DNA from: Eutrophocola sp965661105
GTDB lineage: Bacteria > Pseudomonadota > Gammaproteobacteria > Pseudomonadales > Pseudohongiellaceae
DNA length: 64,000 nucleotides
Direction of reading: 5' to 3'
Assembly: GCA_965661105.1 (NCBI GenBank)
Contig: CBFICR010000008.1
Coordinates: 6,026-70,025 of the forward strand
The notes below the pieces were generated by a model. It was not told the origin of the DNA. It did not search any database and was given only the letters and a program-made list of their open reading frames with translations. Position numbers and translations under genes: made by a program. Below, piece after piece: positions 42,308 through 50,715 of this stretch; the stretch's first letter is position 1; the number at the start of each line of letters is the position of its first letter.

Positions 42308-42955
42308 TCACGCACTCAAATGTCCTTGCTTGATCCAGAGCAGGGATTCAGCTTCAATCAGGGGCGCATGCTCACTGCCCGGAGGAAGCCGTACCCAGGT
42401 CCCCGCTTTGTAAGAGCCAAATGCATCTGAATAAGCTCCCTTTACGACATAGATTTCTTTTCCGTTTTCATTTTTAAGTAGCGGTGACTGATATTCCTCC
42501 CCGGTCTTGAGTAGCAGCACGTTTTCTTCATGAAAAGAGTGCAGTGCAAGTATCTCTGTGCCATGTTCTTGCTGCCAGTGAGCTTTATCAGTTTCAATGG
42601 CTTTTCGTTGTGTATCTTCAGCATTCATCTGGTGGAGTTTTACCAGGATAGTGCATCCCTGGTTACTGAAAGGCGCATGCACAAACCCTTTGGGATTACG
42701 AAAGTAGGTGCCGGCATGAAAATCACCGGTCTCATCCGAGAAGGTACCTTCCAATACCAGAATCTCTTCTCCCAAAGGATGATTATGACTGTTGAAGCTG
42801 GCACCCGCGTCATATCTTACGATACTGGTGGCATGACCTCGTTCTGCGTCTTCACGTGCCAGCGGCTTGCGCCAAACGCCGGCTTTGGGGCTGGCAACCC
42901 AATCCATTATGGTGGTATCCATAACGACAAACTCGGAAAAATCCATGTTCAGCAA
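42308..42955 (-). CDS. ChrR-like double-cupin protein
   Basis: 215-aa protein made of two cupin folds. The first has the metal set His57, His59, Glu63 and His93 (NSHNHPLGEE; GFVHAPF); the second (KEIYVVKGAYSD, PPGSEHAPL) has lost most metal ligands. This is the arrangement of the zinc-binding anti-sigma factor ChrR, but the N-terminal sigma-binding helices of ChrR are not present, so it may be a dioxygenase or a sensor. It is convergent with the AmpG-like gene (58-bp gap). Met1 and Met4 are both possible starts. Confidence 0.85.
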   Translation of the reverse strand: MLNMDFSEFVVMDTTIMDWVASPKAGVWRKPLAREDAERGHATSIVRYDAGASFNSHNHPLGEEILVLEGTFSDETGDFHAGTYFRNPKGFVHAPFSNQGCTILVKLHQMNAEDTQRKAIETDKAHWQQEHGTEILALHSFHEENVLLLKTGEEYQSPLLKNENGKEIYVVKGAYSDAFGSYKAGTWVRLPPGSEHAPLIEAESLLWIKQGHLSA

Positions 42956-43372
42956 GATTATTGCTCCTGTTCAAAAAAGGTTACCGGTCATGTCTGGACC
43001 GCTGGAATTCAGTAATTTTCTCCGCTACTAAAAAAATAGAACAAAATTATATATAAATCCTGTCGGGCATCATTAAATCTGTATACTTGCCGTGCCTAAA
43101 GGCTGTCGGCTTTTTCTTATCGTTTCCTGCATCATCAATGTTTTCAGCAACTTCACCATTATAGCCATTTCTGGCAAGGCCTTCGCTTGGAAGGGACTGC
43201 GTCTTTTAATGCATGATTTCCTGTTGTGATGAGTACAGTCTCGCATCCCGAAGTGGTGAACCTGTTCAGTATTCAGGTCAGTAAGACTAAAAAGCCAGAT
43301 TTTTGCCATTTTTCAGACAGCGCAATAGCATTTTCCTTTGTTTTAATAAGTAACGGTTAAGGAGGGCCAGTT
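42956..43372. other. 417-bp gap before a small membrane-protein gene
   Basis: No gene I can support; a 78-codon minus-strand frame at 43073-43309 has no SD, homology or codon signature. The last 20 bp give the SD AAGGAGG for the following small gene. Confidence 0.5.
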
Positions 43373-43531
43373 ATGGTATTTAATGATAAAAAGATTCCCC
43401 GGCATCTGATCATCCAGGAAGAATATGAAATCCGTCGGCGTCCGCGTTTCGGGTTTCTCAAAGTCTTTATCCTGGGCGTTCTGGTGGTCAGTTTGACCTA
43501 TATTATTGGTCTCGGGCTGGTCCAGGGGTAG
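43373..43531 (+). CDS. 52-aa single-helix membrane protein
   Basis: Small gene with a very strong SD (TAAGGAGGG at 43358-43366) and ATG at 43373. The N-terminal 28 residues are basic and polar (DKKIPRHLIIQEEYEIRRRPR), followed by a hydrophobic segment FLKVFILGVLVVSLTYIIG and a short LVQG end, so the N-terminus should face the cytoplasm. Small membrane peptides of this type often regulate transporters or kinases; no family recognised. It ends just before a terminator for the opposite-strand gene. Interest is raised by the strength of its SD and by the total lack of other coding potential. Confidence 0.75.
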   Translation: MVFNDKKIPRHLIIQEEYEIRRRPRFGFLKVFILGVLVVSLTYIIGLGLVQG

Positions 43532-43545
43532 ATTTCCTTTTGAAT

Positions 43546-43572
43546 AAAAAAAGCCGGCTTGAGAGCCGGCTT
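43546..43572 (-). terminator. Intrinsic terminator of the hydratase/lyase gene
   Basis: On the minus strand: AAGCCGGCT-CTCA-AGCCGGCTT followed by seven Ts. On the plus strand no T-run follows the stem, so it mainly serves the gene at 43616-44455. Confidence 0.88.
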
Positions 43573-43615
43573 AATAAATTATTGATTATTAATTATGTGA
43601 GAGGGTAAAACAGTA

Positions 43616-44455
43616 CTAATCTTCCTGCTTGTAAGTGTCCAGTCCAGGCTTGAGCTTCTTTTCATCGAGAAACGCTTTCATTGCTCCACTGCGGAATGCC
43701 GCACCACTTCGATAAAGTGATCCGTCAGATTTTGCATAGATATAATCATTGGCTGTTTCATAGTCCATGTACCTGACACGTTTGAAAACTTCTTTCGCTG
43801 CGCGCAACACCACAGGATCTTTTTTCATCAGCTCCCTGGCGAGCTCTACAACACGTTCCTTGAGTTTGTCATGGGGGACGGACTCATTGACCAGCCCCAT
43901 AGCGGCCGCTTTCTGTCCCTGGAAAGTTTCACCACTCATAATATAGTACAGGGCATTACGCTGCCCCATGGTGTCAGCGACAGACTTTGTCACGTTCCCG
44001 CCGGGCAGAATTCCCCAGTTAATTTCAGAAAGACCATAGGTGGCGTCATCAGAAGAAATCGCAAGGTCGCAGGAAACAAGCGGCGTAAAGCCGCCACCAA
44101 AGACCCAGCCATTTACCATGGCGATAGTAGGTTTGCCGTAGTAACGCAATTTGACCTGCTGCCAGGCTGCCGCTTCTTCACGAATGCGCATTTTAAAATT
44201 ATCGCTTTCATTGTCTGTTTCACGGAAATATTCTTTTAAATCCATACCAGCGGACCAGGCGGCGCCGCGACCAGTAAGCACCACTACCTTACAGCGATCA
44301 TCCAGTTCCAGAGCATGCAGTGTTGCATACATTTCCCGGTTCAAGGTGGGACTCATACAATTCTTTTTGTCCGGACGGTTAAAAAAGACAAAAGCAATGT
44401 CATCTTCAAATTCAACATCAACGGTATTGCCCCAGGGCTCATTAGCATTGGTCAT
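43616..44455 (-). CDS. p-Hydroxycinnamoyl-CoA hydratase/lyase (vanillin-forming)
   Basis: 279-aa crotonase-fold enzyme closely similar to Pseudomonas HCHL (Ech/Fcs partner): MSPTLNREM, GMDLKEYFRE, KPTIAMVNGWVFGGGFTPLVSCDLAI, GLSEINWGILPGGNV and MGLVNESVP. The catalytic Glu is Glu144 and Tyr240 (NDYIYAKSDG) matches HCHL Tyr239, which selects hydroxycinnamoyl substrates. It converts feruloyl-CoA to vanillin plus acetyl-CoA, or p-coumaroyl-CoA to 4-hydroxybenzaldehyde. The usual CoA ligase and vanillin dehydrogenase are not in the window, so the rest of the route is elsewhere or lacking. Strong terminator downstream. Confidence 0.93.
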   Translation of the reverse strand: MTNANEPWGNTVDVEFEDDIAFVFFNRPDKKNCMSPTLNREMYATLHALELDDRCKVVVLTGRGAAWSAGMDLKEYFRETDNESDNFKMRIREEAAAWQQVKLRYYGKPTIAMVNGWVFGGGFTPLVSCDLAISSDDATYGLSEINWGILPGGNVTKSVADTMGQRNALYYIMSGETFQGQKAAAMGLVNESVPHDKLKERVVELARELMKKDPVVLRAAKEVFKRVRYMDYETANDYIYAKSDGSLYRSGAAFRSGAMKAFLDEKKLKPGLDTYKQED

Positions 44456-44547
44456 AGTGGGTTCCTAGTTTTGAAAATTAAAGTATTTTGTTATTGAAAC
44501 AGGAGCAGATAGCGGGCCAGCTCCTTATTCGGTTAGTTTTATTATTC

Positions 44548-44919
44548 TTAATTTGAATATTCAGAGCCGTCTTCTGTGCGTATCGAGCGCAGGAAAAATT
44601 TGCTGGGATCTTCAATTAAAGGCGAGCCTACCGCGTGTACTTTTGACCCTGGCTTCATCTGGTCAGGTTTGATGCCATTTCTAACCATCATATTTGCCGG
44701 TGCACCTTCAATGAAATGAACGATGACTTCTTCGCCATTTTCATTGATGGTCTTCAATGTCATTTCAATGTGGGGATTTCTGAATTTGAGGGTTTCAACA
44801 ATACCGTCAAAAGGCACCTGGGTTTCGAAATCATAAATCGCGAATGAATGGTGGGCTGACAGCTGGGTAGCAAATAAGCAGGTAATGACAAATACGGTAT
44901 TTCTCATCAATTTATTCAT
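44548..44919 (-). CDS. DUF6152-family exported protein
   Basis: 123-aa protein; signal peptide residues ~6-22 (TVFVITCLFATQLSAH), mature part starting HHSFAIYDFETQVPFDGIVE and containing NPHIEMTL and PANMMVRNGIKPDQMKPGSKV. It is a third DUF6152 copy in the window besides the fusion and the stand-alone version at 37.2 kb, but more divergent. It lies in the same orientation as the hydratase/lyase and is separated from it by 92 bp. Function unknown. Confidence 0.83.
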   Translation of the reverse strand: MNKLMRNTVFVITCLFATQLSAHHSFAIYDFETQVPFDGIVETLKFRNPHIEMTLKTINENGEEVIVHFIEGAPANMMVRNGIKPDQMKPGSKVHAVGSPLIEDPSKFFLRSIRTEDGSEYSN

Positions 44920-45090
44920 GGCAATACACTCAAATCTGTTTCAATCGGCGTCAGTCAGTTTCAAATAGAGACTGAATTGTAGCATATGTGTTTGATTATC
45001 AGCCATATTACAGCCTTTAATATTAAAAGGATTTTGCGAATTTCTGATTCCAGGTCTATGTTGAAGGTGATTTTAAAATAGTTGCTGGAA

Positions 45091-45154
45091 GCAGGGAAGC
45101 AGGGAAGCAGGGAAGCAGGGACGCAGGGACGCAAGGGAACAGGGAACCAGGGAA
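45091..45154 (+). repeat. Tandem array of GCAGGGAA-type units (8 bp)
   Basis: Three perfect GCAGGGAA units (45091-45114), then two GCAGGGAC units, then drifting 7-9-bp units to 45154. The 8-bp period changes reading frame at every unit, so it argues that this stretch is not coding and that the HlyD-like gene starts after it. Confidence 0.92.
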
Positions 45155-45162
45155 GAGAGTCA

Positions 45163-46410
45163 TTGGCAGGTCAACTTTTCAGGCAGGAAGCCCTGGATCA
45201 TCAGGGAGAGCGTTTCTGGGGCAGCAGTATGGCCTTGCGGGCTCCAGCCCTGATCACACTGACTTTCTTGCTCGTCTGTTTGTTTTCTTGTGCGTTGTGG
45301 TTTCTGGTACAAGGGGAATACAGCAGAAAAGAGGTGGTTGTTGGAGCAATAGTTGCAAATAAAGGGGAGGTAAAGGTCAGGGCGCCGGTCGGTGGGACAA
45401 TAGAGGTATTGGGGGCCGAGCTTGGGGGAAGGGTGGGGAAAGGGGGGGCCTTATTGACAATTCAGGGCATCAATAACGTTTCTGATGGCATGGATATATC
45501 ACAGCAGCTGCTTGCAGAAAACGAGTTTCAGCAAAAGATTCTGGAACAGCTGATTGAAGACAAGCGCGCAGCTTATCCAGCAAAATGGCAGCAACTCGAT
45601 TCGGAACAACACAGCCTGATAATATCTATTGCAGAGCTGGAAGACACAATCAGCAACGAAGAACAGATTGCCAGGCTACAGCATTCAAAAGTGGTTCGCC
45701 TGTCAGCGTTGTCATATAAAAAGCATATCAGTAACGCTGATCTTGATTTAGCCAGAATGGAAAACCTCCGGCAGGAGAATGCTTTACAAAAAACCAGACT
45801 TTCCCTGTCTAACAGCAAGAGCCAGCTCGAACAGCTTGATCATGAAAAATACCTTGTCATGCTTGAGTATAAGCAACAGATGGCGGAACTTGAAAAAGGA
45901 CTGTCGGAATTACGTAAGCAAACTCTCCAGCTTCACAGTGAAAGAGAAAGGCAGGTAATTTCTCCGGTCACTGGCACCATCTCCGTTGTGTATTCCCATT
46001 CAGGGCAGACCGTTGTACCCCGGCAGTCTCTCGTCGCTATCACGCCCGAAGATACAATTCTTGAAGCACAGCTTTATATCCCCTCGCGTTCTATAGGCTT
46101 TATCGAGCCGGGACAGGAAATCATCTTGCGCGTAGAGGCTTTTCCTTTTCAAAAGTTCGGTATGCTGAATGCGCATGTAAAGGAAATCTCCGGTTCTGTA
46201 CTGTTACCGGAAGAAAGTCAGGCAGTGGTCGACATGAATGAGCCTTATTTCAAGGTCAGTGCAATTCTCGCAGATCAGTCCATACAGGCATTCGGGAAAC
46301 AGTTTGTATTACGTCCCGGCATGCAAATAAAAGCAGACATTGTTCTGGAAAAAAGAAACCTGCTGGAATGGCTGTTTGAGCCCCTTTTTATCAAGGGAAA
46401 TTCCAGATGA
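45163..46410 (+). CDS. HlyD-family periplasmic adaptor (membrane fusion protein)
   Basis: 415-aa protein from TTG 45163 (SD GGGAAGAGAG at 45150-45159). An earlier TTG at 45082 would put the 8-bp repeat array into the protein and is disfavoured. One N-terminal membrane helix (about residues 24-45, ITLTFLLVCLFSCALWFLV), a biotinyl-like half motif KVRAPVGGTIEVLGAELGGRV, a long alpha-hairpin (LLAENEFQQKILEQLIEDK through EKGLSELRKQTLQL) and the second lipoyl half VISPVTGTISVVYSHSGQTV, then beta-barrel. It bridges an ABC exporter to an outer-membrane channel; no tolC gene is adjacent. The stop overlaps the transporter ATG (ATGA), indicating coupled translation. Confidence 0.88.
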   Translation: MAGQLFRQEALDHQGERFWGSSMALRAPALITLTFLLVCLFSCALWFLVQGEYSRKEVVVGAIVANKGEVKVRAPVGGTIEVLGAELGGRVGKGGALLTIQGINNVSDGMDISQQLLAENEFQQKILEQLIEDKRAAYPAKWQQLDSEQHSLIISIAELEDTISNEEQIARLQHSKVVRLSALSYKKHISNADLDLARMENLRQENALQKTRLSLSNSKSQLEQLDHEKYLVMLEYKQQMAELEKGLSELRKQTLQLHSERERQVISPVTGTISVVYSHSGQTVVPRQSLVAITPEDTILEAQLYIPSRSIGFIEPGQEIILRVEAFPFQKFGMLNAHVKEISGSVLLPEESQAVVDMNEPYFKVSAILADQSIQAFGKQFVLRPGMQIKADIVLEKRNLLEWLFEPLFIKGNSR

Positions 46411-48566
46411 CTGCGCTTACAGATGGGCGTAAAGGCAAGCTGCCATTGGTATTACAGGCAGAACGTAGTGAATGTGCGCTGGCATGCCTGGCTATGATTC
46501 TTGGTTATCATGGGCACAAAATTGATATTAATACCTTGCGCAGACGCCATCCGGTTTCACAGCATGGCATCAGTCTGAAGGCCTTTGTGGCGTTAGCACC
46601 AAAACTGAACCTTGCCGTGCGTCCTTTACGCGCGGAACTGAAAGACCTGGAAAACCTTGCATTACCGGCAATTCTGCATTGGGATATGGATCATTTTGTA
46701 GTTCTGAAAAGGGCATCAGTGGCTGGTCTCGAAATACATAACCCTGCCATTGGCATACAAAAAATTACTTACAAAGAGGCGGACAAACATTTCACTGGTG
46801 TAGCAGTGGAAATGATACCCACGCCGCAGTTTACCCGGAAGGATGAAAGGCAAAAATTACCTTTGCATGAGCTCTGGACTCATACGCCGGGTCTGGCCGG
46901 CCATATGCTGCAACTGGTCATGCTCTCTCTTCTGATGCAGGGTTTTGCTATTGCGCTGCCTTTCTATACCCAGATTATTCTTGATGATGTTCTGGTTAAT
47001 TATGATATGGATCTGCTCAAGCTTGTTGCTGCCGGTTTTTGTCTGTTGATTATTTTCAGGCAACTAACGGAATTGTTGCGAGCACATGTGGTGCTATACA
47101 TGAGCTCTAAAGTGAGTTTTCATTTTGCCACTCGCTTGTGCAGACACTTGCTGCACTTACCGCTGGATTATTTTTCGCGCCGACATATTGGCGACATTGT
47201 GTCCAGATTTGGTTCTCTGAACAATGTCAGGGATTTTCTCTGTTCTGGAATTGTGGAAATTTTTATAGATGGATTGATGGTTTTCCTTGCCTTGCTGCTG
47301 ATGTTTATTTATGACGGTTTGCTAACCGCTATTGCGCTGATTGCGGTAATTTTTTATGGGCTGTTACGATTGGCTACCTACCGTCAATTGTATACCCGTA
47401 ATGAAGAATGGATACATGACAGGGCACTGGAAAATACTGTATTCATGGAAAATGTCAGCGCCATTCAGGGCATAAAAATATATACCCGTGAATCAGCCAG
47501 GCTGGGCTATTGGCAAAACTGTTTTGCAGCGGCTATGAGTTCAGGAATACAGGTACAGAAACTGGGCTTTAATGTGCAGTTTTTCCAGGGACTATTACTT
47601 GGCCTTGAAAATATTGTTTTGCTGCTGGCAGGTAGTTATTCAGTGATGAATGGGGCAATCTCGGTGGGCATGCTGATGGCGTTTATCAGTTTCAAGGATC
47701 ATTTTTACCGCAGTATATTTTCAATGCTGGACAAGCTTTTTGAATTCCGAATGCTGGATATACATCTTGAACGCCTGGCAGATATTGCTTTTAGCAAAGC
47801 CGAGCCGGATGAAGGCAATATCCTGGCGATCGGCTTAGATCATGACCCCGTTTTCGCTGTCAGCCTGGATGCGGTTGGATACCGCTATGACCCGGAATCA
47901 CCGCTTCTTTTCAGCGATGTCTCTCTGACCCTTAAAAACAACGAAGTCGTCGCAATAATCGGTCCAACGGGCTGTGGAAAATCCACATTGCTAAAGATTG
48001 TATTGAGCCTGGTTGAGCCATTGGAAGGCACGTTACGGATCAATGATGTCTGTGTCTCCCATTACGGTCTTGAGCGTTATCGAAGCCGGGTCGCCGGTGT
48101 TTTGCAGAATGACAGTTTGCTGTCAGGCAGTATTCTGGAAAATATTGCATTTTTTGATCCGTCTCCTGATCATGAAAAAGCGGTACAGGCAGCAAGGCAG
48201 GCCATGATTCTGGAAGATATAAGCAGGATGCCGATGCAGTTCAATACCATGGTTGGAAATATGGGCAGCGCTTTATCCGGAGGTCAGGTACAAAGGCTGA
48301 TGCTGGCACGAGCGATTTACCAGCAACCGTCGCTGCTGATTCTGGATGAAGCAACCAGTCATCTGGATATCAATACCGAGCAAGCAGTCAACAATAGCCT
48401 GAAGCAGATGCAAATTCCCTGTCTGATGGTAGCTCATCGTCCGCAAACGGTCTTGAACGCAGACCGGATTCTCATGCTCACTCCACGGGGGCTGCAATCC
48501 CTGGCGCATCATGATTTTAGTAAACTGATGTCGAAACAGATTAAAAATGATGTCATAACGATATGA
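46407..48566 (+). CDS. Peptidase-C39 ABC exporter (bacteriocin/peptide type)
   Basis: 719-aa three-domain exporter. Residues ~12-140: C39 peptidase, QAERSECALACLAMI with Cys23 and HWDMDHFVVL with His96; the third member, Asp in ComA/CvaB-type enzymes, is Asn112 in IHNPAIG. Residues ~155-450: six-helix membrane domain (AIALPFYTQIILDDVLV). Residues ~480-719: ATPase with Walker A GPTGCGKSTLL (~520), signature LSGGQVQRLMLARAIYQQ and Walker B LLILDEATSHLD. Such proteins cut double-glycine leaders and export peptides. Here no GG-leader peptide is encoded within 300 bp on either side. HlyD precedes and a TraB/GumN gene follows. Confidence 0.9.
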   Translation: MTALTDGRKGKLPLVLQAERSECALACLAMILGYHGHKIDINTLRRRHPVSQHGISLKAFVALAPKLNLAVRPLRAELKDLENLALPAILHWDMDHFVVLKRASVAGLEIHNPAIGIQKITYKEADKHFTGVAVEMIPTPQFTRKDERQKLPLHELWTHTPGLAGHMLQLVMLSLLMQGFAIALPFYTQIILDDVLVNYDMDLLKLVAAGFCLLIIFRQLTELLRAHVVLYMSSKVSFHFATRLCRHLLHLPLDYFSRRHIGDIVSRFGSLNNVRDFLCSGIVEIFIDGLMVFLALLLMFIYDGLLTAIALIAVIFYGLLRLATYRQLYTRNEEWIHDRALENTVFMENVSAIQGIKIYTRESARLGYWQNCFAAAMSSGIQVQKLGFNVQFFQGLLLGLENIVLLLAGSYSVMNGAISVGMLMAFISFKDHFYRSIFSMLDKLFEFRMLDIHLERLADIAFSKAEPDEGNILAIGLDHDPVFAVSLDAVGYRYDPESPLLFSDVSLTLKNNEVVAIIGPTGCGKSTLLKIVLSLVEPLEGTLRINDVCVSHYGLERYRSRVAGVLQNDSLLSGSILENIAFFDPSPDHEKAVQAARQAMILEDISRMPMQFNTMVGNMGSALSGGQVQRLMLARAIYQQPSLLILDEATSHLDINTEQAVNNSLKQMQIPCLMVAHRPQTVLNADRILMLTPRGLQSLAHHDFSKLMSKQIKNDVITI

Positions 48567-48844
48567 TATATATAGTTATTTTATATTTATTTTTGTTGTT
48601 TTAACTAAAATATGTGTTAGATTACCAATGCCTGTTCAGGGAAGAACGGGTATTCACTGATGCTGGTTCAGCACTTCCTCAAATCCGGGTTATTCTTCTC
48701 CCTCGTCTTTCTTAAAATGCCAAAAGCATGCCTACAAGCATGTCCACAAGGTTTGGACAGATTTCTGAATTCCTGCTGGAATTCACTTAAAATACCGGTC
48801 AGGTTAAACAGGTAATCAAAATTATAAACAGGAACAGGTCCTTC

Positions 48845-50398
48845 ATGACTCGAGTTATAAAAAGAAACATTATCAAGAGAGGCTGGCTGCTTCTGGTATT
48901 GTTCCTGGGACTTTCGCATTGGGCATTGCCGCAGGCTATCAACAGCAGCTCAATTTACCGCAATGACTCTGTTGGGATACGCGGGGCTTTTGCACCGCAA
49001 TGGAATCTTATCACCAGCCGTGAACAGGCACCTGAAGGTCTGAAACCGAATTTTCCAGCTGACAAGGGGCCAGATGAGTCGCCCTTGTTTATAGGTATAC
49101 ATGACAGCCAGCAGTTGTTCATCCGCCTGTTAACAGAGACTTTTTTTGACGACCTGAATGCCTATGCCAGGGTGCTGGCCCAGGGTATCCGGAGTCAGGG
49201 CCTGGAAGTCCTGTCAGCACGCATGTCTTCTGACGGGACGGCAATGCAGATTGACTATCAGCATCCTGAGCTGGGGCTTCGTTTCAGGGAACGCGTTTCG
49301 ATCTTGCCCGATAGTCAGGTCATCCGTATGGCTGCCTGGTCAAGTAACCTTACCTGGGACACTTATGCATCAGTTATTGATGATGCATTTGCCGGCGTGG
49401 AGCTCAATGATGTAGTCAATGGAAATAGCGGTTGGCAGACAGTCTGGGCGTATTTGGAGCAGAGGCTGCTTTCATCAAGGATTGAAGGGCTTGAGTTGGC
49501 TCAGGTGACTGTCCAGACCGAAAGTGCTGCATCATGCACTGACCCGACATCCTCTATGCTGTGGCGTGTTGAAAGTCCTCTTTTGCAGGAAAATGGCTCG
49601 GAAATATATCTATTTGGATCTATCCATGTAGGCAAGGCCGAGTTTTATCCGCTCGCTGAAGAGATTGAAAATACTTACAGATCTGCGGATTACCTGGTAT
49701 TTGAAGTTGATCCCAACTCTTTAGCAGACCCCGAGGTCCTGATGAATATGCAAACACGCGGGATGTTACCCTCTGGACAGACCCTCGCTGATGTTGTATC
49801 GACAGAGGTACTTGATGAGTTTCGTCGTGTGATGGGGAATATGGGGCTGCCAGCGGATAATTTTATGAGTATGCAGCCATGGTTTCTGACACTGATGCTG
49901 TCCAGCTTGCAGATGAACGCACTGGGCTTTTTGCCTGAATATGGTCTGGAGAGTTACTTTCTGGCTCAAAAACCGGCCCAGGCTGAAATTCTTGAGCTGG
50001 AGTCTATTCAACAGCAAATCGGCTTTCTTGAAGCACTGAATGCAGAAACCTATCTTGCTTACACAATTGATACTTTTGAAAGTGGATTTGAGGAGATAGA
50101 AAAACTGGTTGACGCCTGGCTTTGTGCAGACAAGGCGCCGCTGACAGAAATGTTGTTTGCTGAATTTGACAGTACTGACCTGAGTGCCGCCCAGCAGGTT
50201 GAAATGGAAGCCCTTATGGGATCGCTTTATACGCGTCGCAATATAGATATGGCGGACAAAATTGCGCAGTACGTCAATGCCCGGCAGGGCACTTACTTTG
50301 TCGTTATAGGCTCCGCCCACTTGCTGGGTGAGGGCAGTGTGGTTGAACTTTTGAGAGAAAAGCACTTCCAGGTGACCCCGGTTTCCCTGTCTCCCTGA
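48845..50398 (+). CDS. Exported TraB/GumN-domain (TIKI-like) protein
   Basis: 517-aa protein. A signal-anchor (residues ~12-30, LLLVLFLGLSHWALPQA) is followed by an unrecognised N-terminal domain (~30-225) and a TraB/GumN domain (~250-515) with the GSIHVG start at ~258, EVDPNSLADP, and the conserved end FVVIGSAHLLGEGSVVELL. The family includes bacterial GumN, the pheromone-shutdown TraB and the animal TIKI metalloproteases that use GSxHxG/GAGHLxG histidines; the equivalent residues are present. Gene function in bacteria is not settled. It follows the exporter by 279 bp, which has no strong terminator, so coupling to peptide export is a possibility only. Confidence 0.82.
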   Translation: MTRVIKRNIIKRGWLLLVLFLGLSHWALPQAINSSSIYRNDSVGIRGAFAPQWNLITSREQAPEGLKPNFPADKGPDESPLFIGIHDSQQLFIRLLTETFFDDLNAYARVLAQGIRSQGLEVLSARMSSDGTAMQIDYQHPELGLRFRERVSILPDSQVIRMAAWSSNLTWDTYASVIDDAFAGVELNDVVNGNSGWQTVWAYLEQRLLSSRIEGLELAQVTVQTESAASCTDPTSSMLWRVESPLLQENGSEIYLFGSIHVGKAEFYPLAEEIENTYRSADYLVFEVDPNSLADPEVLMNMQTRGMLPSGQTLADVVSTEVLDEFRRVMGNMGLPADNFMSMQPWFLTLMLSSLQMNALGFLPEYGLESYFLAQKPAQAEILELESIQQQIGFLEALNAETYLAYTIDTFESGFEEIEKLVDAWLCADKAPLTEMLFAEFDSTDLSAAQQVEMEALMGSLYTRRNIDMADKIAQYVNARQGTYFVVIGSAHLLGEGSVVELLREKHFQVTPVSLSP

Positions 50399-50532
50399 TT
50401 TTTCCTGCTCAGGGTGTTGATTCCGACAGGTGATTTACACATAATGCGCCTCGTTTGACGCGTAGGCTTTGAAATAATCAACAAACCGTTTACCATCGTT
50501 GATTGACCGGTAATAGCACCGGAAAGTTTTAT

Positions 50533-50644
50533 GGTATCTCTTGTCGGTCCCCTCGCAATGATAGGCTGTGAACCCCGCCAGGCCCGGAAGGGAGCAACGG
50601 TAACTGCTGACTCATGTGCCGGGGTGTGGCTGGCAGGAGGTACC
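50533..50644 (+). ncRNA. ffs: 4.5S signal-recognition-particle RNA
   Basis: About 112 nt. The apical core AGGCCCGGAAGGGAGCAACG is the universal SRP domain IV loop (GGAA tetraloop and AGCA bulge). The ends pair: GGTATCTCTTG (50533-50543) with CAGGAGGTACC (50634-50644) through 11 positions including G-U pairs, and CCCCGCC with GGGGTG-type partners inside. With Ffh it targets nascent membrane proteins. It lies 72 bp before dnaX, as in Pseudomonas. TTGACC (50503) and TTTTAT (50527) are promoter-like but close to the 5' end, so termini are uncertain by a few nt. Confidence 0.9.
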
Positions 50645-50715
50645 TCCATTAAAATCCTCGCTGATAAACGCCTTCCAAAGAGCTATCAGCTTAAAACGAA
50701 TAATAGTCGCATCTT

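Noticed and set aside
43073..43309. 78-codon minus-strand frame in the gap before the 52-aa gene
   Set aside because: No SD, codon use unlike neighbours, no family recognised.
48660..48815. 51-codon frame after the exporter, possible peptide substrate
   Set aside because: No SD, no double-glycine leader, composition does not match a bacteriocin precursor.
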